A stretch of DNA of 34,685 nucleotides, taken from NCBI GenBank assembly GCA_028692885.1, contig JAQUWM010000022.1, forward strand, positions 1-34,685, in the 5' to 3' direction. Both the position numbers and the translations under genes were made by a program. This DNA is from Acetobacterium sp. (GTDB taxonomy: Bacteria; Bacillota; Clostridia; Eubacteriales; Eubacteriaceae). Every line of letters starts with the position of its first letter. The first letter of the stretch is position 1. The notes beneath the pieces are model-generated. The model did no database searches. It had not been told where the DNA came from and saw nothing but the letters and a program-made list of their open reading frames with translations. This document shows positions 1 to 8,192 of this stretch, piece after piece.

Positions 1-17
1 AATCAGAAAAAATATGC

Positions 18-45
18 TGTAAAATACTCATGCTTGAATTTTACA
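18..45. repeat. AT-rich inverted repeat at window edge
   Basis: The arms TGTAAAAT (18-25) and ATTTTACA (38-45) are perfect complements around a 12-base loop. It lies outside any gene visible in the window. It could be a protein site or part of an RNA whose start lies beyond the edge. The sequence alone does not decide. Confidence 0.3.
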
Positions 46-74
46 CCAAATGAAAGATAAAGAAAACCCCAAAA

Positions 75-124
75 CCCCTCAAGATTGAGGGGCAGGGGTG
101 TTGACGTGCCGTAGGCACTTTTTT
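75..124 (+). terminator. Two stacked hairpins ending in a T-run
   Basis: A perfect hairpin CCCCTCAA-ga-TTGAGGGG spans 75-92. A second, GTGCC-gta-GGCAC, spans 106-118 and runs straight into six Ts (119-124). The T-run follows the stem only on the plus strand, so this reads as an intrinsic terminator for a plus-strand transcript entering from outside the window and facing the his operon. The double stem could also be the 3' end of a small structured RNA; no known RNA family was recognised. Confidence 0.45.
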
Positions 125-146
125 ATTGCGTCCAAGCTCAGGGCGT

Positions 147-184
147 AAAAAATTGCCGATTAAAAATATATTTTTAATCGGCAA
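147..184 (-). terminator. Terminator of the histidine operon
   Basis: A perfect 32-base palindrome (153-184, centre 168/169) lies nine bases past the hisIE stop codon. On the minus strand it is followed by six Ts (complement of 147-152). The outer stem GCCGATT/AATCGGC gives GC strength and the core is AT-rich. Placement and U-tract fit intrinsic termination of the minus-strand operon. Confidence 0.85.
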
Positions 185-193
185 AAGGATGGC

Positions 194-814
194 TTATTGG
201 TGTCGTTTAGTCAACTCCCGAAAGAGTGATTCAAGATCCACATTCTGATTGTTGAGCAATACCAGCAAGTGGTAGATCAAATCTGAAGCTTCATAGATTA
301 GCTCAGCAGGATCGTTGTTTTTGGCCGCAATAATGGTTTCGGCAGATTCTTCACCGATTTTTTTGCAGATTTTATCAACGCCTTTTTCAAACAGGTAGTT
401 GGTATAAGAACCTTCAATTGGATTTATTTTTCGGTCGGCAATGAGATTGTACAGCATCGTCAGGACTTCCATGTTGCCCAGGTTTGTTTCTGAATTCACG
501 GCCAGACTGCGATAGAAACAGGAGGTATTGCCGGTATGGCAGGCTGGGCCGGCGGGAATAACTTGAAGCAGCAGGGTATCGCCGTCGCAGTCGTAATCGA
601 CTTTTACGACGGTTTGGGTATTACCTGAGGTTTCACCCTTTACCCACAGCGTCTGGCGGCTGCGACTGTAAAAGGTGGCTTTTTTAGTATCCAGGGTCAA
701 TTTCAAAGCTTCTTCGTTCATCCAGGCCATCATCAGCACCTGACGGGTTTCATAATCCTGAACGATGGCAGGAACTAATCCCGCTTCATTATATTTTATA
801 TTTTCTAAATCCAT
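194..814 (-). CDS. hisIE: Bifunctional phosphoribosyl-AMP cyclohydrolase / phosphoribosyl-ATP pyrophosphatase
   Basis: This fused enzyme does steps two and three of histidine synthesis: it removes pyrophosphate from phosphoribosyl-ATP and then opens the adenine ring of phosphoribosyl-AMP. Residues 1-110 are the HisI domain, with the metal aspartates D75, D77 and D79 and the zinc cysteines C76, C92 and C99 in the usual spacing (16 and 7). Residues from about 115 to 206 are the helical HisE domain, with the acidic KIGEESAE motif. The length of 206 is normal for the fusion. The ATG start has an AAAGG site upstream. It is the last gene of the operon, 11 bases after hisF, and the operon terminator follows. 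Confidence 0.96.
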   Translation of the reverse strand: MDLENIKYNEAGLVPAIVQDYETRQVLMMAWMNEEALKLTLDTKKATFYSRSRQTLWVKGETSGNTQTVVKVDYDCDGDTLLLQVIPAGPACHTGNTSCFYRSLAVNSETNLGNMEVLTMLYNLIADRKINPIEGSYTNYLFEKGVDKICKKIGEESAETIIAAKNNDPAELIYEASDLIYHLLVLLNNQNVDLESLFRELTKRHQ

Positions 815-825
815 GTTTTACCTTT

Positions 826-1584
826 CTATACCCGTCTGACAGGTATTTGCTGATTGTGTAGAAAATTTTTCAAATCAACAATGGGAATTTCTTTATAGTG
901 AAATACGGATGCCGCCAGAGCGGCATCGGCGCCTACTTTTAATACTTCGGCAAAGTCTTCCATTTTTCCGGCCCCGCCAGAGGCAATTATCGGAATGGTC
1001 AGAAGACTGGAGAGTTTCCGGTTGAGTTCCAGATCGTAACCTTTTTTTACCCCATCGGTATCGATTGAGTTAATACAGATCTCTCCGGCACCCAGATCCT
1101 GACCCTGTTTGGCCCACTCAATGGCATCGATGCCGGTGTTTTCCCGGCCGCCTTTAACATAGACATCCCAGGAACCCTGATTATTGCGTTTGGCATCGAT
1201 TGATAAAACCACACATTGGGCTCCAAAACGAAGGGCCGCTTCACGGATCAGCTGGGGGTTTTTAACAGCAGATGAATTAACCGAGACCTTATCAGCGCCT
1301 GCCATCAGGACTTTGCGAAAATCTTCAACCTTGCTGATACCGCCCCCTATGGTGAAGGGGATACGGATGGCTTCAGCCACTTTTTCAACAATGTGGATAA
1401 AAATATCCCGATCTTCATAGCTGGCGGTGATATCATAGAAAACCAGTTCGTCGGCGCCCTGATCGGAGTAGTACCGTCCCAGTTCGACCGGATCAGCGAC
1501 ATCCTGAATATCCTGAAATTTTTTACCCTTTACCACCCGGCCGTGATCCACGTCCAGACAAGGAATGATCCGTTTGGTCAGCAT
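826..1584 (-). CDS. hisF: Imidazole glycerol phosphate synthase, cyclase subunit HisF
   Basis: HisF is the (beta/alpha)8-barrel half of imidazole glycerol phosphate synthase. It uses ammonia made by HisH to convert PRFAR into IGP and AICAR. The catalytic pair D11 (IPCLDVDHG) and D130 (VVLSIDAKR) are both in place, as are the phosphate-binding glycines IGGGIS near 79-84 and ASGGAG near residue 200. The length of 252 is standard. The start ATG lies inside the end of hisA (7-base overlap), which suggests translational coupling; its own ribosome site is weak. HisH, its partner, is encoded two genes upstream. Confidence 0.97.
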   Translation of the reverse strand: MLTKRIIPCLDVDHGRVVKGKKFQDIQDVADPVELGRYYSDQGADELVFYDITASYEDRDIFIHIVEKVAEAIRIPFTIGGGISKVEDFRKVLMAGADKVSVNSSAVKNPQLIREAALRFGAQCVVLSIDAKRNNQGSWDVYVKGGRENTGIDAIEWAKQGQDLGAGEICINSIDTDGVKKGYDLELNRKLSSLLTIPIIASGGAGKMEDFAEVLKVGADAALAASVFHYKEIPIVDLKNFLHNQQIPVRRV

Positions 1585-2300
1585 GATTTGAGCTCTTCTT
1601 TCAACAGTTTTTCCAGATCGATGGCCCCTTCATACAGGGCTTTGCCAGTAATGGCGCCGTAAAGCCCCATTTCCTGAAGCCGGATCAGGTCGGCTGATTT
1701 AGAGATGCCGCCCGAAGCGATGATATCAATTTTTAAATTGTCATTGAGCACCTTGAGCATTTCAAAATTAGGACCAGTCATCATGCCGTCCTTGGAAATA
1801 TCCGTATAGACCAAGGTTGATAGTCCTAGCTTTTCGAGGTTACTGGCCAGTTCAAGGGCCTCTAGATTACTGCTTTCCACCCAGCCCTCGGTGCAGACTA
1901 AACCGTTTTTAGCATCAATCGAAACGCAGACTTTTTCATCATAGAGATCCAGGAGTTTGACAATAAATTCGAAATCTTTAACGGCCTGGGTACCAATGAT
2001 GATCCGAGCCACACCGCTGTCGATATAGTCTTTGGCGATTTCCAGGGTTCTAATGCCGCCGCCCAGTTCCACCGGAATATCGAGCGCGGCGACAATGTCT
2101 TTAACCAGTTCCAGATTTTTCGGTTGGCCGTCAAAGGCACCATCCAGATCGACCAGATGCAGATACTGGGCGCCCTTAGACTGCCATTTCAGGGCGACAT
2201 CTACGGGGTTGTCAAAATAAATGGTTTCAGCATCCTTCTGCCCTTGCATCAGGCGGACGCATTTGCCATTTTTTAAATCGATGGCCGGAAATACAATCAT
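1578..2300 (-). CDS. hisA: ProFAR isomerase HisA
   Basis: HisA is a (beta/alpha)8-barrel isomerase that opens the ring of ProFAR to give PRFAR, the substrate of HisF/HisH. The two catalytic aspartates are visible as D8 (PAIDLKNG) and D129 (VSIDAKNG). The phosphate loops ELGGGIR and ASGGIS are also present. The protein is 240 residues, the usual size. It overlaps the end of hisH by four bases (ATGA type) and the start of hisF by seven, so the three genes H-A-F are packed as one coupled unit. HisA and HisF share a barrel fold and an ancestry; the residues around 80-83 and the lack of an HisF-type N-terminus separate them. Confidence 0.97.
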   Translation of the reverse strand: MIVFPAIDLKNGKCVRLMQGQKDAETIYFDNPVDVALKWQSKGAQYLHLVDLDGAFDGQPKNLELVKDIVAALDIPVELGGGIRTLEIAKDYIDSGVARIIIGTQAVKDFEFIVKLLDLYDEKVCVSIDAKNGLVCTEGWVESSNLEALELASNLEKLGLSTLVYTDISKDGMMTGPNFEMLKVLNDNLKIDIIASGGISKSADLIRLQEMGLYGAITGKALYEGAIDLEKLLKEELKSC

Positions 2301-2905
2301 GATATCATCTCCTTAAAGTTCGTTAGTAGTTGGAAGCCCACGTTGGAGCTTTTTTCCGGATGAAACTGCATGCCAATAACGTTGTCTTTTTGAACAATCG
2401 CGGGTACCTTGACACTGTATTCGGCATAAGCCACCACATCATCAAAGTTATTCGGTTTGGCATAGTAGGAATGGACAAAATAGACATAATCTTCGGTGCC
2501 GATGTTTTTAACCAACGGGCTGTCTCGGTTGATCACCAGATTGTTCCAGCCCATGTGGGGAATTTTTATCCCGGGCGCGTCGAATTTAATGATTTCTCCG
2601 GGGATATAGGAGAGACCGGAAAATTCACCGTCCTCATAGCTTTTATCAAAAAGCAGCTGCATACCGAGGCAGATGCCCATCAGGATCTTGCCTTTTTGGA
2701 CATTGTCATTAAGAGTATCAATAAGATCAAATTTTCTCAGGTTGTCCATAGCGTCAGAGAAAGCTCCAACCCCCGGCAGAATGATGGCGTCAGCCGCATC
2801 CAAGATCTTTTTATCCCGGGTAATGGTGCCGGAAAGACCGACATCACCCAGAGCCGTATAAACATTTTTTAAATTTCCGACATCATAGTCGACAATTGCG
2901 ATCAA
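2297..2905 (-). CDS. hisH: Imidazole glycerol phosphate synthase, glutamine amidotransferase subunit HisH
   Basis: HisH is a class I glutamine amidotransferase that hydrolyses glutamine and channels ammonia through the HisF barrel. The catalytic triad reads C79 (MGICLGMQ), H182 and E184 (QFHPEKS). The length of 202 is normal. The start is a TTG at 2903-2905: an AGGAGG site sits seven bases upstream, the resulting N-terminus MIAIVDYDVGN is the conserved family start, and no ATG fits. It follows hisB by 14 bases and overlaps hisA by four. Confidence 0.96.
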   Translation of the reverse strand: MIAIVDYDVGNLKNVYTALGDVGLSGTITRDKKILDAADAIILPGVGAFSDAMDNLRKFDLIDTLNDNVQKGKILMGICLGMQLLFDKSYEDGEFSGLSYIPGEIIKFDAPGIKIPHMGWNNLVINRDSPLVKNIGTEDYVYFVHSYYAKPNNFDDVVAYAEYSVKVPAIVQKDNVIGMQFHPEKSSNVGFQLLTNFKEMIS

Positions 2906-2919
2906 TAGTTGTCCTCCTG

Positions 2920-3507
2920 TTATTCTATTATTCCTTTAGTGGATGGAATTTCGGTGTTGCCGGCTTCGATTGTGCAGGCATCTTTTAGCGTTCGACCTAG
3001 CGATTTAAAAATTCCTTCCACAATATGGTGGTTATTCTTGCCATAGAGGGAAGCCACATGGATGGTCATTTTGCTGTTATTGGTAAAGGCCAGGAAGAAT
3101 TCCTCCAGCATTTCAGTTTCAAAGTCGCCAATAAATTCCCGGGTCAGGGGGACATCGAAAACAAGGGTGCTGCGGCCGCTGATGTCGACACAGGTACGGC
3201 ATAGTGCCTCATCCATGGGAGTAAAGGCAAAGGCATAGCGATTGATACCGGCCTTGTCACCAAGTGCCTCATAAAAGGCTTTTCCCAGCAGAATGCCAAT
3301 GTCTTCGATAGCATGGTGGTTGTCCGCTTCGTCCCCATGGGCATCGATGGTCAGATCAAATTGGCCGTGTTTGGTGAAAAGTGTCAGCATATGATCAAAA
3401 AACCCAACACCGGTGTTGATATTGACTACTCCAGATCCGTCAATACTGAGTGAAAGTGAAATTTCGGTCTCGGTGGTGGACCGGCTTAATGTGCTTTTAC
3501 GCTTCAT
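2920..3507 (-). CDS. hisB: Imidazoleglycerol-phosphate dehydratase HisB
   Basis: This enzyme removes water from imidazole glycerol phosphate to give imidazole acetol phosphate, using two manganese ions. The hallmark histidine clusters are present: GVGFFDHML near residue 34, DNHHAIEDIG near residue 62, and NNHHIVEG near residue 160. At 195 residues it is the monofunctional form; it lacks the N-terminal HAD phosphatase domain of enteric HisB, so histidinol phosphatase must be encoded elsewhere. The ATG has a strong AAGGAGG site that lies within the last codons of hisC (11-base overlap). Confidence 0.97.
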   Translation of the reverse strand: MKRKSTLSRSTTETEISLSLSIDGSGVVNINTGVGFFDHMLTLFTKHGQFDLTIDAHGDEADNHHAIEDIGILLGKAFYEALGDKAGINRYAFAFTPMDEALCRTCVDISGRSTLVFDVPLTREFIGDFETEMLEEFFLAFTNNSKMTIHVASLYGKNNHHIVEGIFKSLGRTLKDACTIEAGNTEIPSTKGIIE

Positions 3508-4561
3508 TGTACACGACCTCCTTGATAATATCCAGAATCTTTTTGTTTTCCAGAGGTTTACCTATGGAAAAACGAATGCTGCCGGGCGTGGAGTCCGTTT
3601 CAATAAAGCGTTTGATCAGAATGTTTTGCGTAAGAAGCGCTTCATAGATGGCTTCAGCCTGATCAGTTTCAAAATAAATAAAGTTGGACCCGGATGGATA
3701 AAGAGTCAGGCCGGGGTAGGTTTCCAGCACCGTCATGGCTTTTTGTTGCTCTTCCTTTAAGGTTTCCAGATTTTGCAGGATCTCATCCCGGTTTTTCAAG
3801 GCGATGACGGCCAATTTTTGGGTTAGAACATTGAGGTTGTAGGGTCCCTTAACCTTGTAAAGAATATCAATAATTTCTTTGTTGCCCAGGGCATAGCCGC
3901 AGCGGATGCCAGCCAGACCGAAGGCTTTGGACAAGGTTCGCAGCACCAGCAAGCGGGGATATTTTTCCAGCAGATCAACACCAGATTCACCAAAGAACTC
4001 GATATAAGCTTCGTCCAGGATCACTAGTGAAGGGACGGAATCCAATATTTTGATAATATCCGTTCGGCTAAAAATGTAACCGGTGGGGTTGTTGGGGTTG
4101 CAGATATAAAGCAATTTGGCCTGATTCTCACAAGCGGCTGCAATCAAGCCTGTCACATCGGGAATGTGTCCCGGTAGATCGGGTACCATAATATGTCTGG
4201 CATTGGCAATGGTGGCCCAGATGTCATACATCGCAAAAGAGGGGGTGTGGGAAACCACGACATCACCGGGATCAACAAAGGCCTGGTTGATCATCGCAAT
4301 CAGCTCGTCAGAGCCGGAGCCGCAGATAATGCCTTCGCCCGGGACACCGGTGTAGTCGGTAATGGCTTCGATGAGTTCCGGGAAACAGGCCTCTGGATAG
4401 CGGTTTAAGTCAGTGTTACAGATGTCGTCGCAAAACTTTCGCTTGAGCTGCATGGGAAAGTCATAAGGACTTTCATTGGCATTGACGATGATCTCAAACT
4501 GCGGGGCGTCCACCTTGTAGGCAATTAATTGCTGGATGTTTTTTCTTATCAGTGATTCCAT
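3497..4561 (-). CDS. hisC: Histidinol-phosphate aminotransferase HisC
   Basis: HisC is a fold-type I PLP aminotransferase that moves an amino group from glutamate to imidazole acetol phosphate. The PLP lysine is K212 in RTLSKAFGLAG. Other class I/II landmarks are CNPNNPTG near 154-161 and the LDEAYIEF aspartate near 183. The 354-residue length is standard. The start ATG overlaps the hisD stop by one base (TAATG), and the end overlaps hisB, so it is firmly inside the operon. This position in a his operon makes histidinol-phosphate the expected substrate, although such enzymes may also act on aromatic amino acids. Confidence 0.96.
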   Translation of the reverse strand: MESLIRKNIQQLIAYKVDAPQFEIIVNANESPYDFPMQLKRKFCDDICNTDLNRYPEACFPELIEAITDYTGVPGEGIICGSGSDELIAMINQAFVDPGDVVVSHTPSFAMYDIWATIANARHIMVPDLPGHIPDVTGLIAAACENQAKLLYICNPNNPTGYIFSRTDIIKILDSVPSLVILDEAYIEFFGESGVDLLEKYPRLLVLRTLSKAFGLAGIRCGYALGNKEIIDILYKVKGPYNLNVLTQKLAVIALKNRDEILQNLETLKEEQQKAMTVLETYPGLTLYPSGSNFIYFETDQAEAIYEALLTQNILIKRFIETDSTPGSIRFSIGKPLENKKILDIIKEVVYNEA

Positions 4562-5841
4562 TAGTCTTCAAACCGCCTTTCAACTGCTTTGGCATGGGCA
4601 TCTAATCCTTCGGAACGGGCAAAGGCGGCAATCTTTGGATAGACTGACTGCAATGCGGCTTGATCATAGGATAGAATGCTGGATTTTTTCAGATAGTCAT
4701 AGACTCCCAGAGGTGAGGAGAATTTGGCCGTGCCGGAGGTCGGCAGGGTGTGGTTGGGTCCGGCAAAATAATCGCCCAGGGGTTCTGGGGTGTAGGCACC
4801 CATAAAGATGGCACCGGCATTTTTTACTTTTTCCAGCGAATCCATGGGGTGTTCGATCAGGAGTTCCAGATGTTCGGGAGCAATCTGATTGGACAGCTCA
4901 AAGGCCTCGTCGAGATCCTTGACAATAAAGACAAACCCATAATCATCCACTGATTTTTTGGCGATTTCTTTGCGGTTAAGGTCTTCACTGATCTGACGGT
5001 AGACTTCTTCAATGACTTGCGCCCCTAGCGCTTCGGAGGTCGTTACCAGAATCGGCATCGCCAGTTCGTCGTGTTCGGCCTGCGATAGTAGATCGGCGGC
5101 AGCATAAACAGGGTTAGCATTTTCATCGGCAATGATCAGCACCTCGCTGGGACCGGCAATCATATCGATATCAACCTTGCCAAAAACTTCTTTTTTAGCG
5201 GTGGCCACATAAATATTACCGGGACCGACAATTTTATTGACCGGTTTAATGGTTTCCGTGCCATAGGCCAGGGCGGCAACCGCTTGAGCACCGCCGATTT
5301 TATAGATTTCGTGGACGCCGGCGATTTTTGCGGCAGCTAGGATTGTGGGGTTGATTTTGCCATCCCGTCCCGGTGGGGTCACCATTACCAGCGATTTTAC
5401 CCCGGCCACCAGCGCCGGAATGGCATCCATCAGTACCGTCGAGGGGTAGGTGGCTTTGCCGCCGGGGACGTAGAGGCCGACCCGTTCAATCGGGGTGATG
5501 TGCTGGCCCAGGATGACCCCGGGTTTAGGGGTGTAGGTCCAGGTTGTTTCCAGCTGTTTTTCGTGAAAATCTCGTATGTTCTGAGCGGCCTCCCGGATGA
5601 TATCCAGAAGTTCATCAGAAACCGAGTCAAAGGCTTCATCAATCTCTGCCTCAGTGACCTGCAAGTGAGTGAGGACACAGTGATCAAGGGCCTGAGTATA
5701 ATATAAAAGGGCGGCGTTGCCTTCTTTTTTTACCCCTTTGATAATTTCCAGAACGGCGTTGCGAATATCCTCCCGCTCATCGTCGTTGCGCTTCAATATG
5801 GTATCAAGATCCATGCCTTGTTGATAGATGATAGTTTTCAT
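4561..5841 (-). CDS. hisD: Histidinol dehydrogenase HisD
   Basis: HisD oxidises L-histidinol to L-histidine in two NAD+-dependent steps, the last reactions of the pathway. Zinc and catalytic motifs are present: SQAEHDELAMP near residue 255 and PNHTLPTSGTAKFSSPLGV near residue 367. IAPEHLELL (near residue 325) carries the conserved catalytic glutamate and histidine. At 426 residues it is full length. A GAGAGG site precedes the ATG. It follows hisG after a 54-base AT-rich gap, the largest inside the operon, and hands over to hisC with a one-base overlap. Confidence 0.97.
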   Translation of the reverse strand: MKTIIYQQGMDLDTILKRNDDEREDIRNAVLEIIKGVKKEGNAALLYYTQALDHCVLTHLQVTEAEIDEAFDSVSDELLDIIREAAQNIRDFHEKQLETTWTYTPKPGVILGQHITPIERVGLYVPGGKATYPSTVLMDAIPALVAGVKSLVMVTPPGRDGKINPTILAAAKIAGVHEIYKIGGAQAVAALAYGTETIKPVNKIVGPGNIYVATAKKEVFGKVDIDMIAGPSEVLIIADENANPVYAAADLLSQAEHDELAMPILVTTSEALGAQVIEEVYRQISEDLNRKEIAKKSVDDYGFVFIVKDLDEAFELSNQIAPEHLELLIEHPMDSLEKVKNAGAIFMGAYTPEPLGDYFAGPNHTLPTSGTAKFSSPLGVYDYLKKSSILSYDQAALQSVYPKIAAFARSEGLDAHAKAVERRFED

Positions 5842-5895
5842 TTTATACCTCTCGATTTAATTAAATAACCAGCTCGTATCGATCGTCATTAATAA

Positions 5896-6516
5896 CTACA
5901 ACTGGTTTTCAAATGCCTTGATAATGGGGTCGATCATTTCCCGTTTGGTTTTCAGACTGACCTGATTGACGATCAGTCGGGAGCTGATCTCACAGATTTC
6001 TTCTAATACTGACAGCCCATTCTCTTTGAGGGTACTGCCGCTCTCGACAATATCGACAATACAGTCGGCCAGACCAATCAGTGGGGCCAGCTCCACTGAG
6101 CCGTTAATTTTAATGATGTCCACCAGCTGGTTCTTGGTGTGGAAGTAATCTTTGGCAATGACCGGATATTTGGTGCCCACCACCATTTTTTTGCCATAGG
6201 GAACGGGGTGGTTTTCAAAGCCAGCCACACACATTTTGCATTTACCGATATTCAGGTTCAGCATCTCATAAACCTGAGCGGGGTGTTCCAGTAGCACATC
6301 TTTACCGACAATCCCAATATCGGCGGCCCCTTTTTCCACATAGGTGGGAACATCCGGTGATTTTACCAGAAAAAACTCAATCGTACCGGTGGTGTCGGTA
6401 AAGATCAGTTTCCGACTTTTTTCCGAGTAGTCTTCAAAAATATAGCCCAGATCAATTAACAGTTCAATCGCTTTTTTGGCGACACGGCCCTTTGCCAGGG
6501 CGAATCGGATGACCAT
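5896..6516 (-). CDS. hisG: ATP phosphoribosyltransferase, short catalytic subunit HisG
   Basis: HisG joins ATP and PRPP, the first and committed step of histidine synthesis. At 206 residues it is the short form (HisG-S), which lacks the C-terminal ACT-like regulatory domain and needs HisZ for activity and histidine feedback. Family motifs seen are ALAKGRV at the N-terminus, DIGIVGKDVL near residue 66 and the PRPP loop VDIVESGSTLK near residue 155. The start ATG directly abuts the hisZ stop with no spacer, so the two subunits are probably made in step. Confidence 0.97.
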   Translation of the reverse strand: MVIRFALAKGRVAKKAIELLIDLGYIFEDYSEKSRKLIFTDTTGTIEFFLVKSPDVPTYVEKGAADIGIVGKDVLLEHPAQVYEMLNLNIGKCKMCVAGFENHPVPYGKKMVVGTKYPVIAKDYFHTKNQLVDIIKINGSVELAPLIGLADCIVDIVESGSTLKENGLSVLEEICEISSRLIVNQVSLKTKREMIDPIIKAFENQL

Positions 6517-7773
6517 TTACGCCACCTCGCATTCTGCATCGATTGCTTTGATTTCTGAGAATTCTCCATTATGTTCGGATAAGAGTTTGCCACCAGCCAG
6601 GAAGTACAACGCGGCATTTTTATAAAGAGCATTTGCCTGGAAAGATGACACCTGTGATTCTTTCGTTTCATTCAGCAGGAAAACTTCTGCAATTATTCCT
6701 CTAGATCGCAATTGCTCCGCTATTTTGTAGGCATCCGTTTTTTGTGGCTTTTCATAAAAAATCACATGGATCCTCTGGTCATCCCGAGGCAGCAGCTGGT
6801 GTTGCTCCATGTAATCAATCACCTTGAGCAGATCGATGGCAAAACCGCAGGCAGGACGGGGAATGCCGAATTTTTCTGATAAATGGTTGTAACGTCCGCC
6901 ACTGATCACTGGTTCGCCGCAGCTGTTGATATAACCTTTAAAGTTGATGTCACTGTAATAGTTCATCTGATTGGTAAAACCAAGATCGAAACTCACATAG
7001 TCGGCCAGACCAATGATTTCCAGATGGGCGTAGATTTCAGAAATCTTTTCAACGACCTGATACATTTTGTTATTGATACACAGGGCTTCCATCTGCTTTA
7101 AAACGGTTTTAGGCTCACCATAGAGCAGTGGTAGTTTAAGAATGATGGTTTTTTTATCATCCGGTAATGTCAACTTTTCCAGATAGTCAGCGATATCGCC
7201 AATGTTCTTGTTTTCGATGTATTTGAATAGGGTTGCTTTTTCTTTATCAGAAAAGGCCAGGTCATCAAAAAGAAAATTGATGAATCCGACATGGCCCAGA
7301 TCAATATGCACATCATTAATGCCGTTTTGAAGCAAGGAACGGATGGCCAGGGCAATCACTTCGCCGTCGCATTCGGGGCTGTTGTTGCCGAAATATTCGA
7401 TCCCAATTTGGGTGATTTCTTTCTTGATGATTTCTGGTGATGAAAAATTCCGATAGATGTTGGTCTCGTAAGAAAACTTGATGACATCCTGGGAATTGGG
7501 ATGGTTCATGGCGGCCATCCGGGTGACCGGTAGGGTAGCATCGGGCTTCAGCACAAGAACCTTACCTTGATGATTAACCAGCTTGAAGAGATCGTCACTG
7601 GGTATGGAATCTTCACTGACGTATAGGTCATAGGTTTCAAAGGTGGGGGTGGAAATCTGATGATAGCCAAAGGACCGGTAAAGTGACATGAGTTTATGAT
7701 TGATTTGCTGCAGTGCGAAATAATCCTGATGTTGGATATTTTCAAAGCCGTCGATGGTATAATTAAAAAGCAT
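6517..7773 (-). CDS. hisZ: ATP phosphoribosyltransferase regulatory subunit HisZ
   Basis: HisZ is a histidyl-tRNA synthetase paralogue without aminoacylation activity. It forms an octamer with short HisG and supplies histidine feedback control. Class II synthetase-like features include the motif 2 region around LKPDATLPVTR and the late SGGRYNHL motif, which resembles the motif HisRS uses for histidine. The ATG at 7771-7773 is chosen because AAGGAGG sits five bases upstream; a TTG six codons earlier has no such support. The protein is then 418 residues. It is the first gene of the operon and is followed without a gap by hisG. A true HisRS would be expected to have a further anticodon-binding domain, which is replaced here by a short divergent tail. 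Confidence 0.93.
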   Translation of the reverse strand: MLFNYTIDGFENIQHQDYFALQQINHKLMSLYRSFGYHQISTPTFETYDLYVSEDSIPSDDLFKLVNHQGKVLVLKPDATLPVTRMAAMNHPNSQDVIKFSYETNIYRNFSSPEIIKKEITQIGIEYFGNNSPECDGEVIALAIRSLLQNGINDVHIDLGHVGFINFLFDDLAFSDKEKATLFKYIENKNIGDIADYLEKLTLPDDKKTIILKLPLLYGEPKTVLKQMEALCINNKMYQVVEKISEIYAHLEIIGLADYVSFDLGFTNQMNYYSDINFKGYINSCGEPVISGGRYNHLSEKFGIPRPACGFAIDLLKVIDYMEQHQLLPRDDQRIHVIFYEKPQKTDAYKIAEQLRSRGIIAEVFLLNETKESQVSSFQANALYKNAALYFLAGGKLLSEHNGEFSEIKAIDAECEVA

Positions 7774-7800
7774 GCGAACCTCCTTGTTCAAACAATTACT

Positions 7801-7828
7801 TTATTACTGTAGTCTAGTGAAGTGATAA
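7801..7828. promoter_or_regulatory. Candidate operator at the his start site
   Basis: The arms TTATTACT (7801-7808) and AGTGATAA (7821-7828) form an 8-pair inverted repeat with one T-G mismatch across 12 bases. It begins at the predicted transcription start. It may bind a repressor or fold in the short leader; neither is shown by the sequence alone. Confidence 0.3.
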
Positions 7829-7832
7829 ATCT

Positions 7833-7860
7833 ATTGTACCATTTTTTTTTACTTTGTCAA
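7833..7860 (-). promoter_or_regulatory. Sigma-A promoter of the his operon
   Basis: On the minus strand, TTGACA (7855-7860) and TACAAT (7833-7838) are separated by 16 bases. Transcription should start near 7826, giving a leader of about 53 bases before hisZ. That is too short for a T-box. Confidence 0.8.
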
Positions 7861-8192
7861 AGCTTTTAAGATCTCTGGTCTGATTTTTTTTGCGAACTTT
7901 TTCTAAAATGTTGAATCTCTTTTAAAAAGGAGTTATGATCGCTTCAAAAGTCAGAAAAAATCGTCGAATGTGCTGAGTTAAGTATCATCATTTTGAGTGC
8001 TTTATCTGGTAATAAAAATTACTTTGTTCAAAGTTGCAAAAATAATAATAGGCAACAATGGATTTTGTTGACAGGATGTATTATAATATATCTGTAAATT
8101 GAAGGCAAATGTAATAAAGATCATCTTTGATAAAGAAATGATTGAACGGGTTATGGCGATAATATGAGACATCAGAAAGTAAGGTGTTCACG
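7861..8192. other. AT-rich intergenic region upstream of the PAS gene
   Basis: No gene is supported here. A TATAAT at 8082-8087 could be the -10 of the PAS-protein gene, but I see no -35 at a normal distance: TTGACA at 8068-8073 is only eight bases away. From that -10 the leader would be about 100 bases; I recognise no riboswitch in it. Confidence 0.4.

Noticed and set aside
2330-2872. 180-codon plus-strand frame opposite hisH
   Set aside because: It is the shadow of a certain gene and has no ribosome site or recognisable domain.
7929-7976. Thirteen-codon frame after AAAAAGGAG as a leader peptide
   Set aside because: Spacing from the ribosome site to ATG is only two bases and no terminator or regulatory codon run follows.
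8068-8087. TTGACA and TATAAT as one promoter for the PAS gene
   Set aside because: They are only eight bases apart, far from the 16-18 needed.
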